DNA of 39,211 nt from CAYUEN01 sp964443745. GTDB lineage: Bacteria; Campylobacterota; Campylobacteria; Campylobacterales; QNZT01. The stretch spans positions 1-39,211 of the forward strand of contig CAYUEN010000019.1 in NCBI GenBank assembly GCA_964443745.1. The letters are read 5' to 3'. Position 1 is the stretch's first letter. Each line of letters opens with the position of its first letter. Both the position numbers and the translations under genes were made by a program. The notes under the pieces were generated by a model that was given only the letters and a program-made list of their open reading frames with translations, was not told the DNA's origin and ran no database searches. Shown piece after piece: positions 25,395-31,546 of the stretch.

Positions 25395-26059
25395 AACACT
25401 GCCTTGATTTTCAACATATCGAAATAAACCAGCTTTTTCGCGGAAGGGTTGCGCAGCAGATAGCTGGGATGAAAGGTCGCCAAGAGTTTTCTTCCCCCAA
25501 ATTCGATGAATTCCCCTCTGATCCTGGAAATCGATCCGTTCAAATCGCCCGTGAGATAGCGGTAACTGGTCGCACCGAGCGCCACGATAATTCTGGGATC
25601 GACCAGTTCGATCTGCTTGTGCAGATAAGGCAGACAGGCGTTGGCCTCTTCGGGTGTGGGAACCCTGTTTTTGGGAGGTCTGCATTTGACGATGTTGGCG
25701 ATATAGGTCTCTTCCCTTCTTATTTCGAGTGTCGTTTCGATAATTTTGGTGAGCAGTTGGCCCGCACGCCCTACAAACGGCCGGCCCGTCTCGTCCTCCA
25801 TCTGTCCGGGCCCTTCGCCCACGAACATGATTTCGGCCCGGGGGTCCCCCTCACCGAAAACGACATGTGTGCGCGTTTTGGAAAGCGAACAGAGATGGCA
25901 GTTTCGTACCTCTTTTTCCAGCGCTTGCAGGCTGTCGGGCAATGCGGTCGTTTCGGGATCCGGCGCCGCGGATTGGGCGACATCGTCGAAATATCGATAA
26001 CCGATCGATTGAAGTTGATAAAGATTTCGAAGTTTTTTCAGCCGTTCCAACTCTCTCAT
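25391..26059 (-). CDS. Type 4 (family 4) uracil-DNA glycosylase
   Basis: A 222-residue enzyme that removes uracil from DNA after cytosine deamination. The four [4Fe-4S] ligands are Cys54 and Cys57 (CHLC), Cys126 (KCRPP) and Cys142. The active-site loop is GEGPGQMED (81-89) and the second motif is HPSYLLR (197-203). About 30 linker residues precede the iron-sulfur motif. ATG 26059 has no ribosome site but a TATGAT lies just 6 bases upstream, so the message may be leaderless. The stop overlaps the periplasmic protein gene by 4 bases. Confidence 0.93.
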   Translation of the reverse strand: MRELERLKKLRNLYQLQSIGYRYFDDVAQSAAPDPETTALPDSLQALEKEVRNCHLCSLSKTRTHVVFGEGDPRAEIMFVGEGPGQMEDETGRPFVGRAGQLLTKIIETTLEIRREETYIANIVKCRPPKNRVPTPEEANACLPYLHKQIELVDPRIIVALGATSYRYLTGDLNGSISRIRGEFIEFGGRKLLATFHPSYLLRNPSAKKLVYFDMLKIKAVL

Positions 26060-26065
26060 GAGAAT

Positions 26066-26071
26066 ATCATA
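26066..26071 (-). promoter_or_regulatory. -10 element immediately upstream of the uracil-DNA glycosylase ATG
   Basis: TATGAT on the minus strand, with 6 bases to ATG 26059. No Shine-Dalgarno is present between them and the -35 region is poor. The nearby hairpin at 26101-26124 would block read-through from the superoxide reductase gene, so a promoter is needed here. Confidence 0.5.
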
Positions 26072-26100
26072 GCCAAGGGGGGATTAAAGGCAGCACAAAC

Positions 26101-26124
26101 GAAGCGTCCCTTAAAGGGCGCTTC
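26101..26124 (-). terminator. Hairpin after the superoxide-reductase-like gene
   Basis: GAAGCG and CGCTTC flank a CCC/GGG pairing with one bulged base and a 5-base loop. On the minus strand it begins 9 bases past the gene stop and is followed by GTTTG, a weak U tract. Likely an intrinsic terminator of modest strength. Confidence 0.55.
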
Positions 26125-26133
26125 TATGGGGAA

Positions 26134-26520
26134 TCATTCCGTCACTTCGACCGTAACGGGCTCGCTCTCCCAGAGTCCATGCTTGGTACAGTAGCTTTGG
26201 GCGACGAGTTTCAACGTGTTGCCCGTCGGTACGATATAAAACGTCACTTCCACCTGACTCTTTTGATTTCCGAGCGTTCCGGGCAGAAAATCCGCACGTG
26301 CAAGCAGTGTTTCGCCGTTCCAGAGGGAGACGTTCGCGATGAAGTGGTCAAAATCGTCCGGATGCGTGTATTCGTTCCCGACTTTGACGGTAACCGCAAA
26401 TTTCTCACCCTTTTTCGCCGTCGCATCACAATGGACAAACGGCGAGTGTCTATCGATATAATCTTTTTTCGCTTCTCTCTCTACGGTGTCGATATCTACA
26501 TATCTGTTGACTTTTGGCAT
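26134..26520 (-). CDS. Class II superoxide-reductase-like (neelaredoxin/SORL) protein
   Basis: A 128-residue single-domain protein. The square-pyramidal iron ligands of superoxide reductase are present at family spacing: His25, His53 and His59 (six apart, THPDDFDH), Cys111 and His114 (CTKHG). The family reduces superoxide to hydrogen peroxide without releasing oxygen. The usual Glu-Lys before the first His ligand (EKHVP) is Asp-Arg here (DRHSP). There is no desulforedoxin N-domain, so it is class II. ATG 26520 follows AAGGAG with 7-base spacing. It appears monocistronic, with its own promoter and a large dyad upstream. Confidence 0.88.
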   Translation of the reverse strand: MPKVNRYVDIDTVEREAKKDYIDRHSPFVHCDATAKKGEKFAVTVKVGNEYTHPDDFDHFIANVSLWNGETLLARADFLPGTLGNQKSQVEVTFYIVPTGNTLKLVAQSYCTKHGLWESEPVTVEVTE

Positions 26521-26553
26521 CTCATTCTCCTTCGATATATGGTTTGAATCACC

Positions 26554-26562
26554 ATCATATCA
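26554..26562 (-). promoter_or_regulatory. Extended -10 promoter of the superoxide-reductase-like gene
   Basis: TGATATGAT on the minus strand fits TGnTATaAT. The start site would fall near 26547, leaving a leader of about 27 bases with a good ribosome site. The dyad at 26571-26603 covers the -35 region. Confidence 0.5.
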
Positions 26563-26570
26563 TAACTTTC

Positions 26571-26603
26571 GTTAAATTAGGATAAATTTTATCCTAATTT
26601 AAC
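26571..26603. promoter_or_regulatory. 33-bp perfect dyad, candidate operator or terminator
   Basis: Two perfect 16-base arms separated by a single T, all but six bases being A or T. The centre, GGATAAA-T-TTTATCC, has the 7-1-7 geometry of Fur/PerR boxes and agrees with TGATAAT at 5 of 7 positions per arm. It spans about -24 to -56 relative to the superoxide reductase start site. It also begins 2 bases after the stop of the CCG subunit gene, so a terminator role for the fumarate reductase operon is possible; no U tract follows. Confidence 0.6.
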
Positions 26604-26605
26604 CA

Positions 26606-27487
26606 CTAGACGAAACCGACCTCGGTGACGTTGTGTTGCATCCCCAGTTTCTGGGGTTCGATACCGAGTGCGAGTCCGACCATCTGTGGCAGATGCAGGA
26701 TGGGTACATGAACGTCGCGCCCCATCTCTTTGGAGATGTTGTGCTGCTGGACATCCATCCGCAAATGGCAGAGCGGGCACGGAGTGACCATCGCCTCCGC
26801 ACCGCTGTCGATCGCATCAAGCATCGCGTTTCCGGAGAGTCTGTTGGCCGTTTTGGGCGCTTGCAGTTCGACATGGAACCCGCAACATTTGTTTTTGTGT
26901 TCGTATTCCACATTCTTGCCGCCCAATGCCACGATCAGACGATCGATGGAGGTAGGCGTATAGGGATTCTCTCCACCGTTGCTTTGATGCTGGAGTTCGC
27001 TCGGTCGAATATTGTGACAGCCGTAAAACGCGGCGATCTGCAGATTAGAAAGTGGCTTGACCACCTTCTGGGCGATCGCCTCGATACCCAGATCGTCCAC
27101 CAACGCATAGAGAAAATGTTTGACTTCGCTCGTACCTTTGTACTCCAGCCCCACTTCGGATAGCTTTTCGTTGACGGCGGCTTTGAGCTTCGGATCCTGA
27201 TCGAGGCGCATCTTGGTCATCGCGGTATTGATCTGGCAAGTGTTGCAGATCGTCACCATCGTCAGCCCCTGCTTTTCGGCATAGCAGATGTTTCTGGCGT
27301 TGAGCACCAAAGAGAGCATGTCATCGAAATCCTGCAGATGGCTCGCACCGCAGCAGGAGGCTTCATCCAGCAAAACCAGCTCGATATCCAGCGCTTCGGC
27401 AACCGCGAGTGTCGATTGCAACAATTCGGGTGTACTCTCCCGTGCGGTACATCCTGTATAGAGTGCGTATCTCAGTTTGCTCATCAT
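26606..27487 (-). CDS. mfrE: CCG-domain subunit of fumarate reductase/succinate dehydrogenase (HdrB/MfrE-like)
   Basis: A 293-residue protein with two CCG domains. The first has Cys13, Cys45-Cys46 and Cys81/Cys84; the second has Cys157, Cys201-Cys202 and Cys237/Cys240. In heterodisulfide reductase HdrB and in E-type succinate:quinone reductases this subunit binds an unusual iron-sulfur centre and replaces the haem-bearing membrane anchor. It has no membrane helix, so quinone access would be by peripheral association. ATG 27487 overlaps the frdB stop by 4 bases (ATGATG leaves a second possible start at 27484). It is the last gene of the three-gene operon. Confidence 0.92.
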   Translation of the reverse strand: MMSKLRYALYTGCTARESTPELLQSTLAVAEALDIELVLLDEASCCGASHLQDFDDMLSLVLNARNICYAEKQGLTMVTICNTCQINTAMTKMRLDQDPKLKAAVNEKLSEVGLEYKGTSEVKHFLYALVDDLGIEAIAQKVVKPLSNLQIAAFYGCHNIRPSELQHQSNGGENPYTPTSIDRLIVALGGKNVEYEHKNKCCGFHVELQAPKTANRLSGNAMLDAIDSGAEAMVTPCPLCHLRMDVQQHNISKEMGRDVHVPILHLPQMVGLALGIEPQKLGMQHNVTEVGFV

Positions 27488-28470
27488 TTCCCCTTAAACT
27501 TCGCTGTTGAAACCGACTTGACCAGCGTTTTGATCTCGTCGAGATTTTTCGATTTAGGCATATTCCAAGGCAATACGATTTTCCCTTTCTTGTACATCGC
27601 AATCGCTTCGGGCACGTGTTTGAGCACGCCGATCAGACCTTCGGAGTATTTGACCAACTCCCCTTCGTCCAAAATACCGTGTTTTTCGATGGAGTGTTTG
27701 AATCCGACCGCATGGCGTACCGCCACATTGTCTTTGGCCATCCCCTCTTCGAATGTCTGGAGATGGAGTTTGGTGATCTTTCCGATCGGATTGAGCTCTT
27801 TGGGGCATGCTTCCGCACACTCGAAACACTTCACGCAATCCCAAATGCCGGGACCGATTTCGTTGACGGTCTCCAGCCTCTCCTTGTGAGCTTCGTCGCG
27901 CTTGTCGGCATTGAACCGCCACGTCAGCGCCAATGCCGCAGGCCCGAGATAATCCTCGTTCGCCTCGACGGCGGGGCAGGAGTAGTAGCAGTTGCCGCAT
28001 TGGATACAGTAGTCGGCCTCTTCCAGCTTCTCCGCCTCTTCGGGCAAGACGATATTCTCCTTTTCGGGATGCTCGTCGACCTCGGTGCTCAGGAAAGGAT
28101 TGACGCTGTTGTATTTGCTCCAGAAATCCTTCTTGTCGATCACCATATCCTTGATCGCCCGCGCCTTGTTCTGCGGCTCGACGACCAGCTCGTCACCGAA
28201 GATTTCCACCAGATCCATCACGCGATCCTTGCATGCGAGCGTCGCCTTTCCGTTGACTTTGATCGCACAGCTTCCGCAGATACCGTGTCGGCAACTTCTG
28301 CGATAACTGAAACTTCCATCATGCTCCCACTTGATCCGATTGAGGATATCCAGCATCACTTCGCCCGGTGTCACATCCATTTCGTACTCGATATAGTGAG
28401 GCAGATAGTCGGTTTCACTGTTGAATCGAAATACCTTGAAATTCACTTTTTTCGTCTCTACTTTTGCCAT
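27484..28470 (-). CDS. frdB: Fumarate reductase/succinate dehydrogenase iron-sulfur subunit
   Basis: A 328-residue electron-transfer subunit, longer than the roughly 240 of E. coli FrdB. The [2Fe-2S] ligands are Cys60, 65, 68 and 80. The first ferredoxin motif has Cys155, 158, 161 and 165. The second has Cys212, 215, 218 and 222 (CVKCFECAEACP). Classical enzymes hold a [3Fe-4S] cluster in the last site; the complete CxxCxxCxxxCP here suggests a second [4Fe-4S] cluster, as known for E-type enzymes with a CCG subunit. About 70 extra C-terminal residues may contact that subunit. Starts 9 bases after frdA. Confidence 0.94.
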   Translation of the reverse strand: MAKVETKKVNFKVFRFNSETDYLPHYIEYEMDVTPGEVMLDILNRIKWEHDGSFSYRRSCRHGICGSCAIKVNGKATLACKDRVMDLVEIFGDELVVEPQNKARAIKDMVIDKKDFWSKYNSVNPFLSTEVDEHPEKENIVLPEEAEKLEEADYCIQCGNCYYSCPAVEANEDYLGPAALALTWRFNADKRDEAHKERLETVNEIGPGIWDCVKCFECAEACPKELNPIGKITKLHLQTFEEGMAKDNVAVRHAVGFKHSIEKHGILDEGELVKYSEGLIGVLKHVPEAIAMYKKGKIVLPWNMPKSKNLDEIKTLVKSVSTAKFKGK

Positions 28471-28479
28471 CGTTCCATC

Positions 28480-30192
28480 CTAATACTTTCTCTCTTGCGG
28501 TTCAAACTTGCCAAGCGTCACGTCTGCGTATTCGAGCTTGATTGCGCCTCTTTTGCCCATCGTCGCGAAAGTGTGTTTCAAAAACTTCTTGTCGTCGCGT
28601 TTGGGATAATCCTCTCTGAAGTGCGCACCCCGGCTCTCTTTTCTCGCGATCGCCCCTTCGACGATAAACATCGAAAAATCAAGCATATGCCCCAGCTCGA
28701 TCGCCTCCTGCAAATCGGTGTTGTACACCTTGCTTTTATCGTCTATTCGGATATTCTTGTAGCGTTCTCTGAGGTTTTTGAGAATCTCCTTCTGCTTTTT
28801 GAGAGACTCCGCCGTTCTGAAGACACCGGCGTTTTCGGTCATGCTTTCTTGTAGCTGCGCTCTGAGCGTCGGTACGTGCTCGGTACCGTTGTTGCGCAAA
28901 ATCCACTCCATCTCCGCCTGTGCTTTGTCGGCCGCGTCGGTGCAAAGAGGGTGAAGCGTCAGCGTATCGAGGTCTTTGGCCATCGTCTGTCCGACATGGC
29001 GCCCGAACAGCAACGCTTCGAGGACCGAGTTGGCTCCGAGCCTGTTCGCACCGTGGACACTCACGCACGAACACTCGCCCGCCGCATAGAAACCTCTGAC
29101 GGTCTCTTTGGGATTCTTGCGCACGCGCCCTTCGATCGTGACGGGAATGCCTCCCATCGAGTAGTGTGCGGTCGCCGCGATCATGATCGGCTCTTTGATC
29201 ATATCGAGCCCCAGGAAGGTCAGCGCCAGATCCCGAAGTTCCGGCAGACGCTCCATAATCTTCTTTTCACCCAGATGGGTCAGATCCAGATAGACCGCGT
29301 CTTTGTCGGGTCCGACACCGCGCCCTTCGAGGATCTCCTTGGTGATGGAACGGCTCACCAAATCCCTGGGAGCGAGCTCCATCTTGTCCGGAGCGTATTT
29401 TTTCATGAAGCGTTCCCCCTCGGAATTGAGCAGTTTGCCTCCTTCGCCCCGGGCCGCTTCACTCATCAAAATACCGGTTCCCGCCAACCCCGTGGGATGA
29501 AACTGCACGAACTCCATATCTTCCAGCGGCAATCCATGACGCGCGACGATCGAGAGGGCGTCGCCCGTATTGGCGTGGGCGTTGGAGTTGATCTTGAAAG
29601 CCCTGCCGTACCCGCCGGTCGCGAACATCACCGCTTTGGCGTGGAAAATCGCCACCTCCCCGGTCTTGATATCGAATCCGACGACGCCGCTGACGACGCC
29701 GTCTTCGTAGACGATGTCGCTTACATACCATTCATCCAGAAAAGGGACTCCCAGCCGGTTCGCCTGCTCGAAGATCGTCTGCAAAAGCGTCAATCCCGTC
29801 CTGTCTTTGGCAAAACAGGCCCTCGGATGCGACTGGCCGCCGAAAGGTCGCTGGGCGATCTCTCCCTTTTCGGTCCGACTGAACACCGCACCCATCCTTT
29901 CGGCCCATCGGATCGTCTCTGGTGCCGTCTTGCACATAAACTCCACCGCATCCTGGTCGGCGAGATAGTCGCTTCCTTTGACGGTGTCGAATTCATGCAG
30001 CTCGATGGAGTCTTCCGGACTGAGTGCCGCGTTGATACCGCCCTGCGCCGCTCCGGAGTGGCTCCTGAGCGGATGGAGCTTGGTCAGTACCACCACATTT
30101 TTTCCCTCTTTTTTGAGCTCTCTCGCGGCCGCAAGACCAGCCAGCCCCGCGCCCACGATCACAGCGTCATATTCATGAATCGGTATGCTCAT
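28480..30192 (-). CDS. frdA: Fumarate reductase/succinate dehydrogenase flavoprotein subunit
   Basis: A 570-residue flavoprotein interconverting fumarate and succinate. The FAD loop is GAGLAG (14-19); His45 in RSHSGAAQGG is the covalent FAD site. The catalytic blocks HPTGLAGTGILMSEAARGEGG and HGANRLGANSVLEALLFGR are intact. The N-terminus starts almost directly at the FAD fold and an in-frame TAA lies just upstream of ATG 30192, so there is no twin-arginine signal. Periplasmic MfrA of Wolinella and Campylobacter has one, so this enzyme is predicted to face the cytoplasm and may serve the reductive TCA cycle. Ribosome site AAAGGA, 8 bases upstream. Confidence 0.95.
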   Translation of the reverse strand: MSIPIHEYDAVIVGAGLAGLAAARELKKEGKNVVVLTKLHPLRSHSGAAQGGINAALSPEDSIELHEFDTVKGSDYLADQDAVEFMCKTAPETIRWAERMGAVFSRTEKGEIAQRPFGGQSHPRACFAKDRTGLTLLQTIFEQANRLGVPFLDEWYVSDIVYEDGVVSGVVGFDIKTGEVAIFHAKAVMFATGGYGRAFKINSNAHANTGDALSIVARHGLPLEDMEFVQFHPTGLAGTGILMSEAARGEGGKLLNSEGERFMKKYAPDKMELAPRDLVSRSITKEILEGRGVGPDKDAVYLDLTHLGEKKIMERLPELRDLALTFLGLDMIKEPIMIAATAHYSMGGIPVTIEGRVRKNPKETVRGFYAAGECSCVSVHGANRLGANSVLEALLFGRHVGQTMAKDLDTLTLHPLCTDAADKAQAEMEWILRNNGTEHVPTLRAQLQESMTENAGVFRTAESLKKQKEILKNLRERYKNIRIDDKSKVYNTDLQEAIELGHMLDFSMFIVEGAIARKESRGAHFREDYPKRDDKKFLKHTFATMGKRGAIKLEYADVTLGKFEPQERKY

Positions 30193-30204
30193 GCAGCAAA
30201 TCCT

Positions 30205-30279
30205 TTAAAAGTGAAGTATGTATAGCTTTGCATTATAGGAAAAATGGACTGAAAGAAGCAAAAAAGTAACACTTTTCAT
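30205..30279 (-). other. Possible 24-residue leader peptide upstream of frdA
   Basis: ATG 30279 is preceded by GGAGG with ideal 7-base spacing, and both lie in the spacer of the 11-bp inverted repeat at 30266-30302. The frame reads MKSVTFLLLSVHF and ends at TAA 30207-30205, 12 bases before the frdA ATG. It would be translated only from a promoter upstream of the repeat; the best-looking promoter lies downstream of its start. Confidence 0.25.
30232..30261 (-). promoter_or_regulatory. Sigma-70 promoter of the frdAB-mfrE operon
   Basis: On the minus strand TTGCTT (30261-30256), 18 bases, TATAAT (30237-30232). Transcription would start near 30225, leaving about 33 bases before ATG 30192 with the AAAGGA ribosome site. 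Confidence 0.65.
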
Positions 30280-30302
30280 CCGGTCACCTCCAAAAGTGTT
30301 AC
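30266..30302. promoter_or_regulatory. 11-bp inverted repeat upstream of the frd promoter, candidate operator
   Basis: Arms GTAACACTTTT (30266-30276) and AAAAGTGTTAC (30292-30302) are perfect, with a 15-base spacer. The centre lies about 59 bases upstream of the predicted start site, the place where class I activators such as CRP/FNR-type proteins bind. The motif itself is not one I recognise. Confidence 0.6.
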
Positions 30303-30334
30303 GATTCGACAAAAAATAACAAAATATTATCTTT

Positions 30335-30646
30335 TCAAGAGAGACGCTCTCTTTTGAGACGCTGCAAAATCCGATCGGCCTCTTTGAAGAGGTCGTAACC
30401 TTCGATCTTTTCATGCATCTGCGGCAGATACTTTTCGTAAACGCGCCAGAGGCGTCCGGCACCCTCGAGGTTGCCGCGCTCCAGCAGATGAAAGGCCGTA
30501 GCGCCGTTGATGAACCCTTTGCAGAGATTTTTCAACGGATGGTCGCGTTTTCGGATCGTATGCCAATAGGCTTCCAGAATTTCGTGCGCTTCGAGGAAGC
30601 GATCGTTTCGGATATCGTCGATGAAGAGTTCCAGATGTTTTCGCAT
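30335..30646 (-). CDS. DUF309-family protein
   Basis: A 103-residue, all-helical acidic/basic protein. The conserved block FLEAHEILEAYWH near the N-terminus (residues 17-29) is the hallmark of DUF309 (PF03745). Its function is unknown. It lies divergent from thiL across 50 bases and shares a symmetric promoter region with it, and upstream of the frd operon on the same strand. A 7-bp hairpin overlaps its stop codon but is not followed directly by a T tract. ATG 30646 has no close ribosome site (GAGG lies about 13 bases away). Confidence 0.8.
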   Translation of the reverse strand: MRKHLELFIDDIRNDRFLEAHEILEAYWHTIRKRDHPLKNLCKGFINGATAFHLLERGNLEGAGRLWRVYEKYLPQMHEKIEGYDLFKEADRILQRLKRERLS

Positions 30647-30664
30647 TGCGTTTCGTCCGCCTCA

Positions 30665-30686
30665 TGGTATAATCACCATCATACCA
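30665..30686. promoter_or_regulatory. Symmetric divergent extended -10 promoters for thiL and DUF309
   Basis: TGGTATAAT on the plus strand (30665-30673) and TGGTATGAT on the minus strand (30686-30678) are both extended -10 elements and face each other. Each predicted start site falls inside the other element, so RNA polymerase could use only one at a time. Plus transcripts start near 30680, 17 bases before ATG 30697. Confidence 0.55.
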
Positions 30687-30696
30687 AAGGAAACCT

Positions 30697-31521
30697 ATGG
30701 ACAAAGAGTCGTATTTCATCTCACTCTTTCCCGACGGCCACATCGGGGACGACGGCGCGGTGATCGGCAACACCGTCTATACGAAAGATCTCTTCTGCGA
30801 AGATGTACACTTCAAACGGAAGTGGATGGACCCATCCCAGATCGCCTACAAGGCGATGCTTGTCAACATCTCCGACGCGATCGCCATGAACGCCCGACCT
30901 CGTTACGCACTCGTGGGTATCGAAATTCCCGCCTCTTTCACGCTCGAAGAGATGGAAGCGCTCGCATCCGGATTCAACAAGGCGGCGAAATCTTATGGTT
31001 TCGCTATCATCGGCGGCGATACGATCAGCGGCGAAAAACTCAATATCTCCATCACGCTGATCTCGCAAACCGACCGCCCCCTCGGACGCAGAGGTATTCG
31101 CCCTGGAGATCTCATCGCGCACACCGGCGATCTGGGCAGTGTCAAACGGGATCTTGAGAAGCTGATGGGGGGTGAATCGGTTCCTGAAAACTCCAGGTTC
31201 GTCACACCTGTACTACGCGGCGAATTTCTCTACGAAGCGGCTCCCCTTCTTAATGCGGCGATGGATATCTCCGACGGTCTTAGCAAGGATCTCTCCCGCC
31301 TCTCCGCATGCAACGGCGTCGGATTTCTCTTTTTTCGGCCCTACGATCATGCGCGCCTATGCAGCGGCGAAGAGTACGAAATTCTTTGCGCCTTTTCGCC
31401 CGTACACCGAGAGAAACTCGAAGCGATCGCACGCAAACACGATCTGGCTTTTCATATTTTCGCCACCGCCGTCAAAGGAAGCTACACGAGCGAATGCCCG
31501 GAAAACCATTTTCGTTCGTAA
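30697..31521 (+). CDS. thiL: Thiamine-monophosphate kinase
   Basis: A 274-residue enzyme of the PurM/AIR synthetase fold that phosphorylates TMP to thiamine diphosphate. Metal- and ATP-binding aspartates lie in IGDDGAV (16-22), NISDAIAMNARP and MDISDGLSKDL, and the IIGGDTISG block is present. It is shorter than the usual 310-330 residues but the core motifs are complete; short forms are usual in this group. AAAGGAAAC precedes ATG 30697. The thiL-AMIN-truD order is, as I recall, that of Campylobacter jejuni. Confidence 0.92.
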   Translation: MDKESYFISLFPDGHIGDDGAVIGNTVYTKDLFCEDVHFKRKWMDPSQIAYKAMLVNISDAIAMNARPRYALVGIEIPASFTLEEMEALASGFNKAAKSYGFAIIGGDTISGEKLNISITLISQTDRPLGRRGIRPGDLIAHTGDLGSVKRDLEKLMGGESVPENSRFVTPVLRGEFLYEAAPLLNAAMDISDGLSKDLSRLSACNGVGFLFFRPYDHARLCSGEEYEILCAFSPVHREKLEAIARKHDLAFHIFATAVKGSYTSECPENHFRS

Positions 31522-31530
31522 GTGTGAAAG

Positions 31531-31539
31531 TGCTACTAT
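31531..31539 (+). promoter_or_regulatory. Extended -10 just upstream of the AMIN-domain gene
   Basis: TGCTACTAT fits TGnTAtaAT. Only 7 bases separate it from ATG 31547, and no Shine-Dalgarno lies between, so the transcript may be leaderless. Read-through from thiL (stop 26 bases upstream) is also possible. Confidence 0.4.
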
Positions 31540-31546
31540 TCTACCC

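Noticed and set aside
28876..30225. 449-codon open frame antisense to frdA.
   Set aside because: Same codon-use artefact; composition (His, Arg, Asp) mirrors the complement of frdA codons.
30335..30365. 7-bp hairpin overlapping the DUF309 stop codon as a terminator.
   Set aside because: The nearest T-rich tract begins about ten bases after the stem, and the stem lies in coding sequence.
26547..30683. The 13-mer AATCACCATCATA occurs upstream of both the superoxide reductase gene (26547-26559) and thiL (30671-30683).
   Set aside because: About ten shared 13-mers are expected by chance in a window this size, and this one is mostly a minus-strand -10 (TATGAT) plus a few bases.
31172..31546. N-terminal extension of the AMIN-domain protein in the same open frame.
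   Set aside because: It overlaps thiL in another frame and would put the membrane helix in mid-protein; thiL is well supported.
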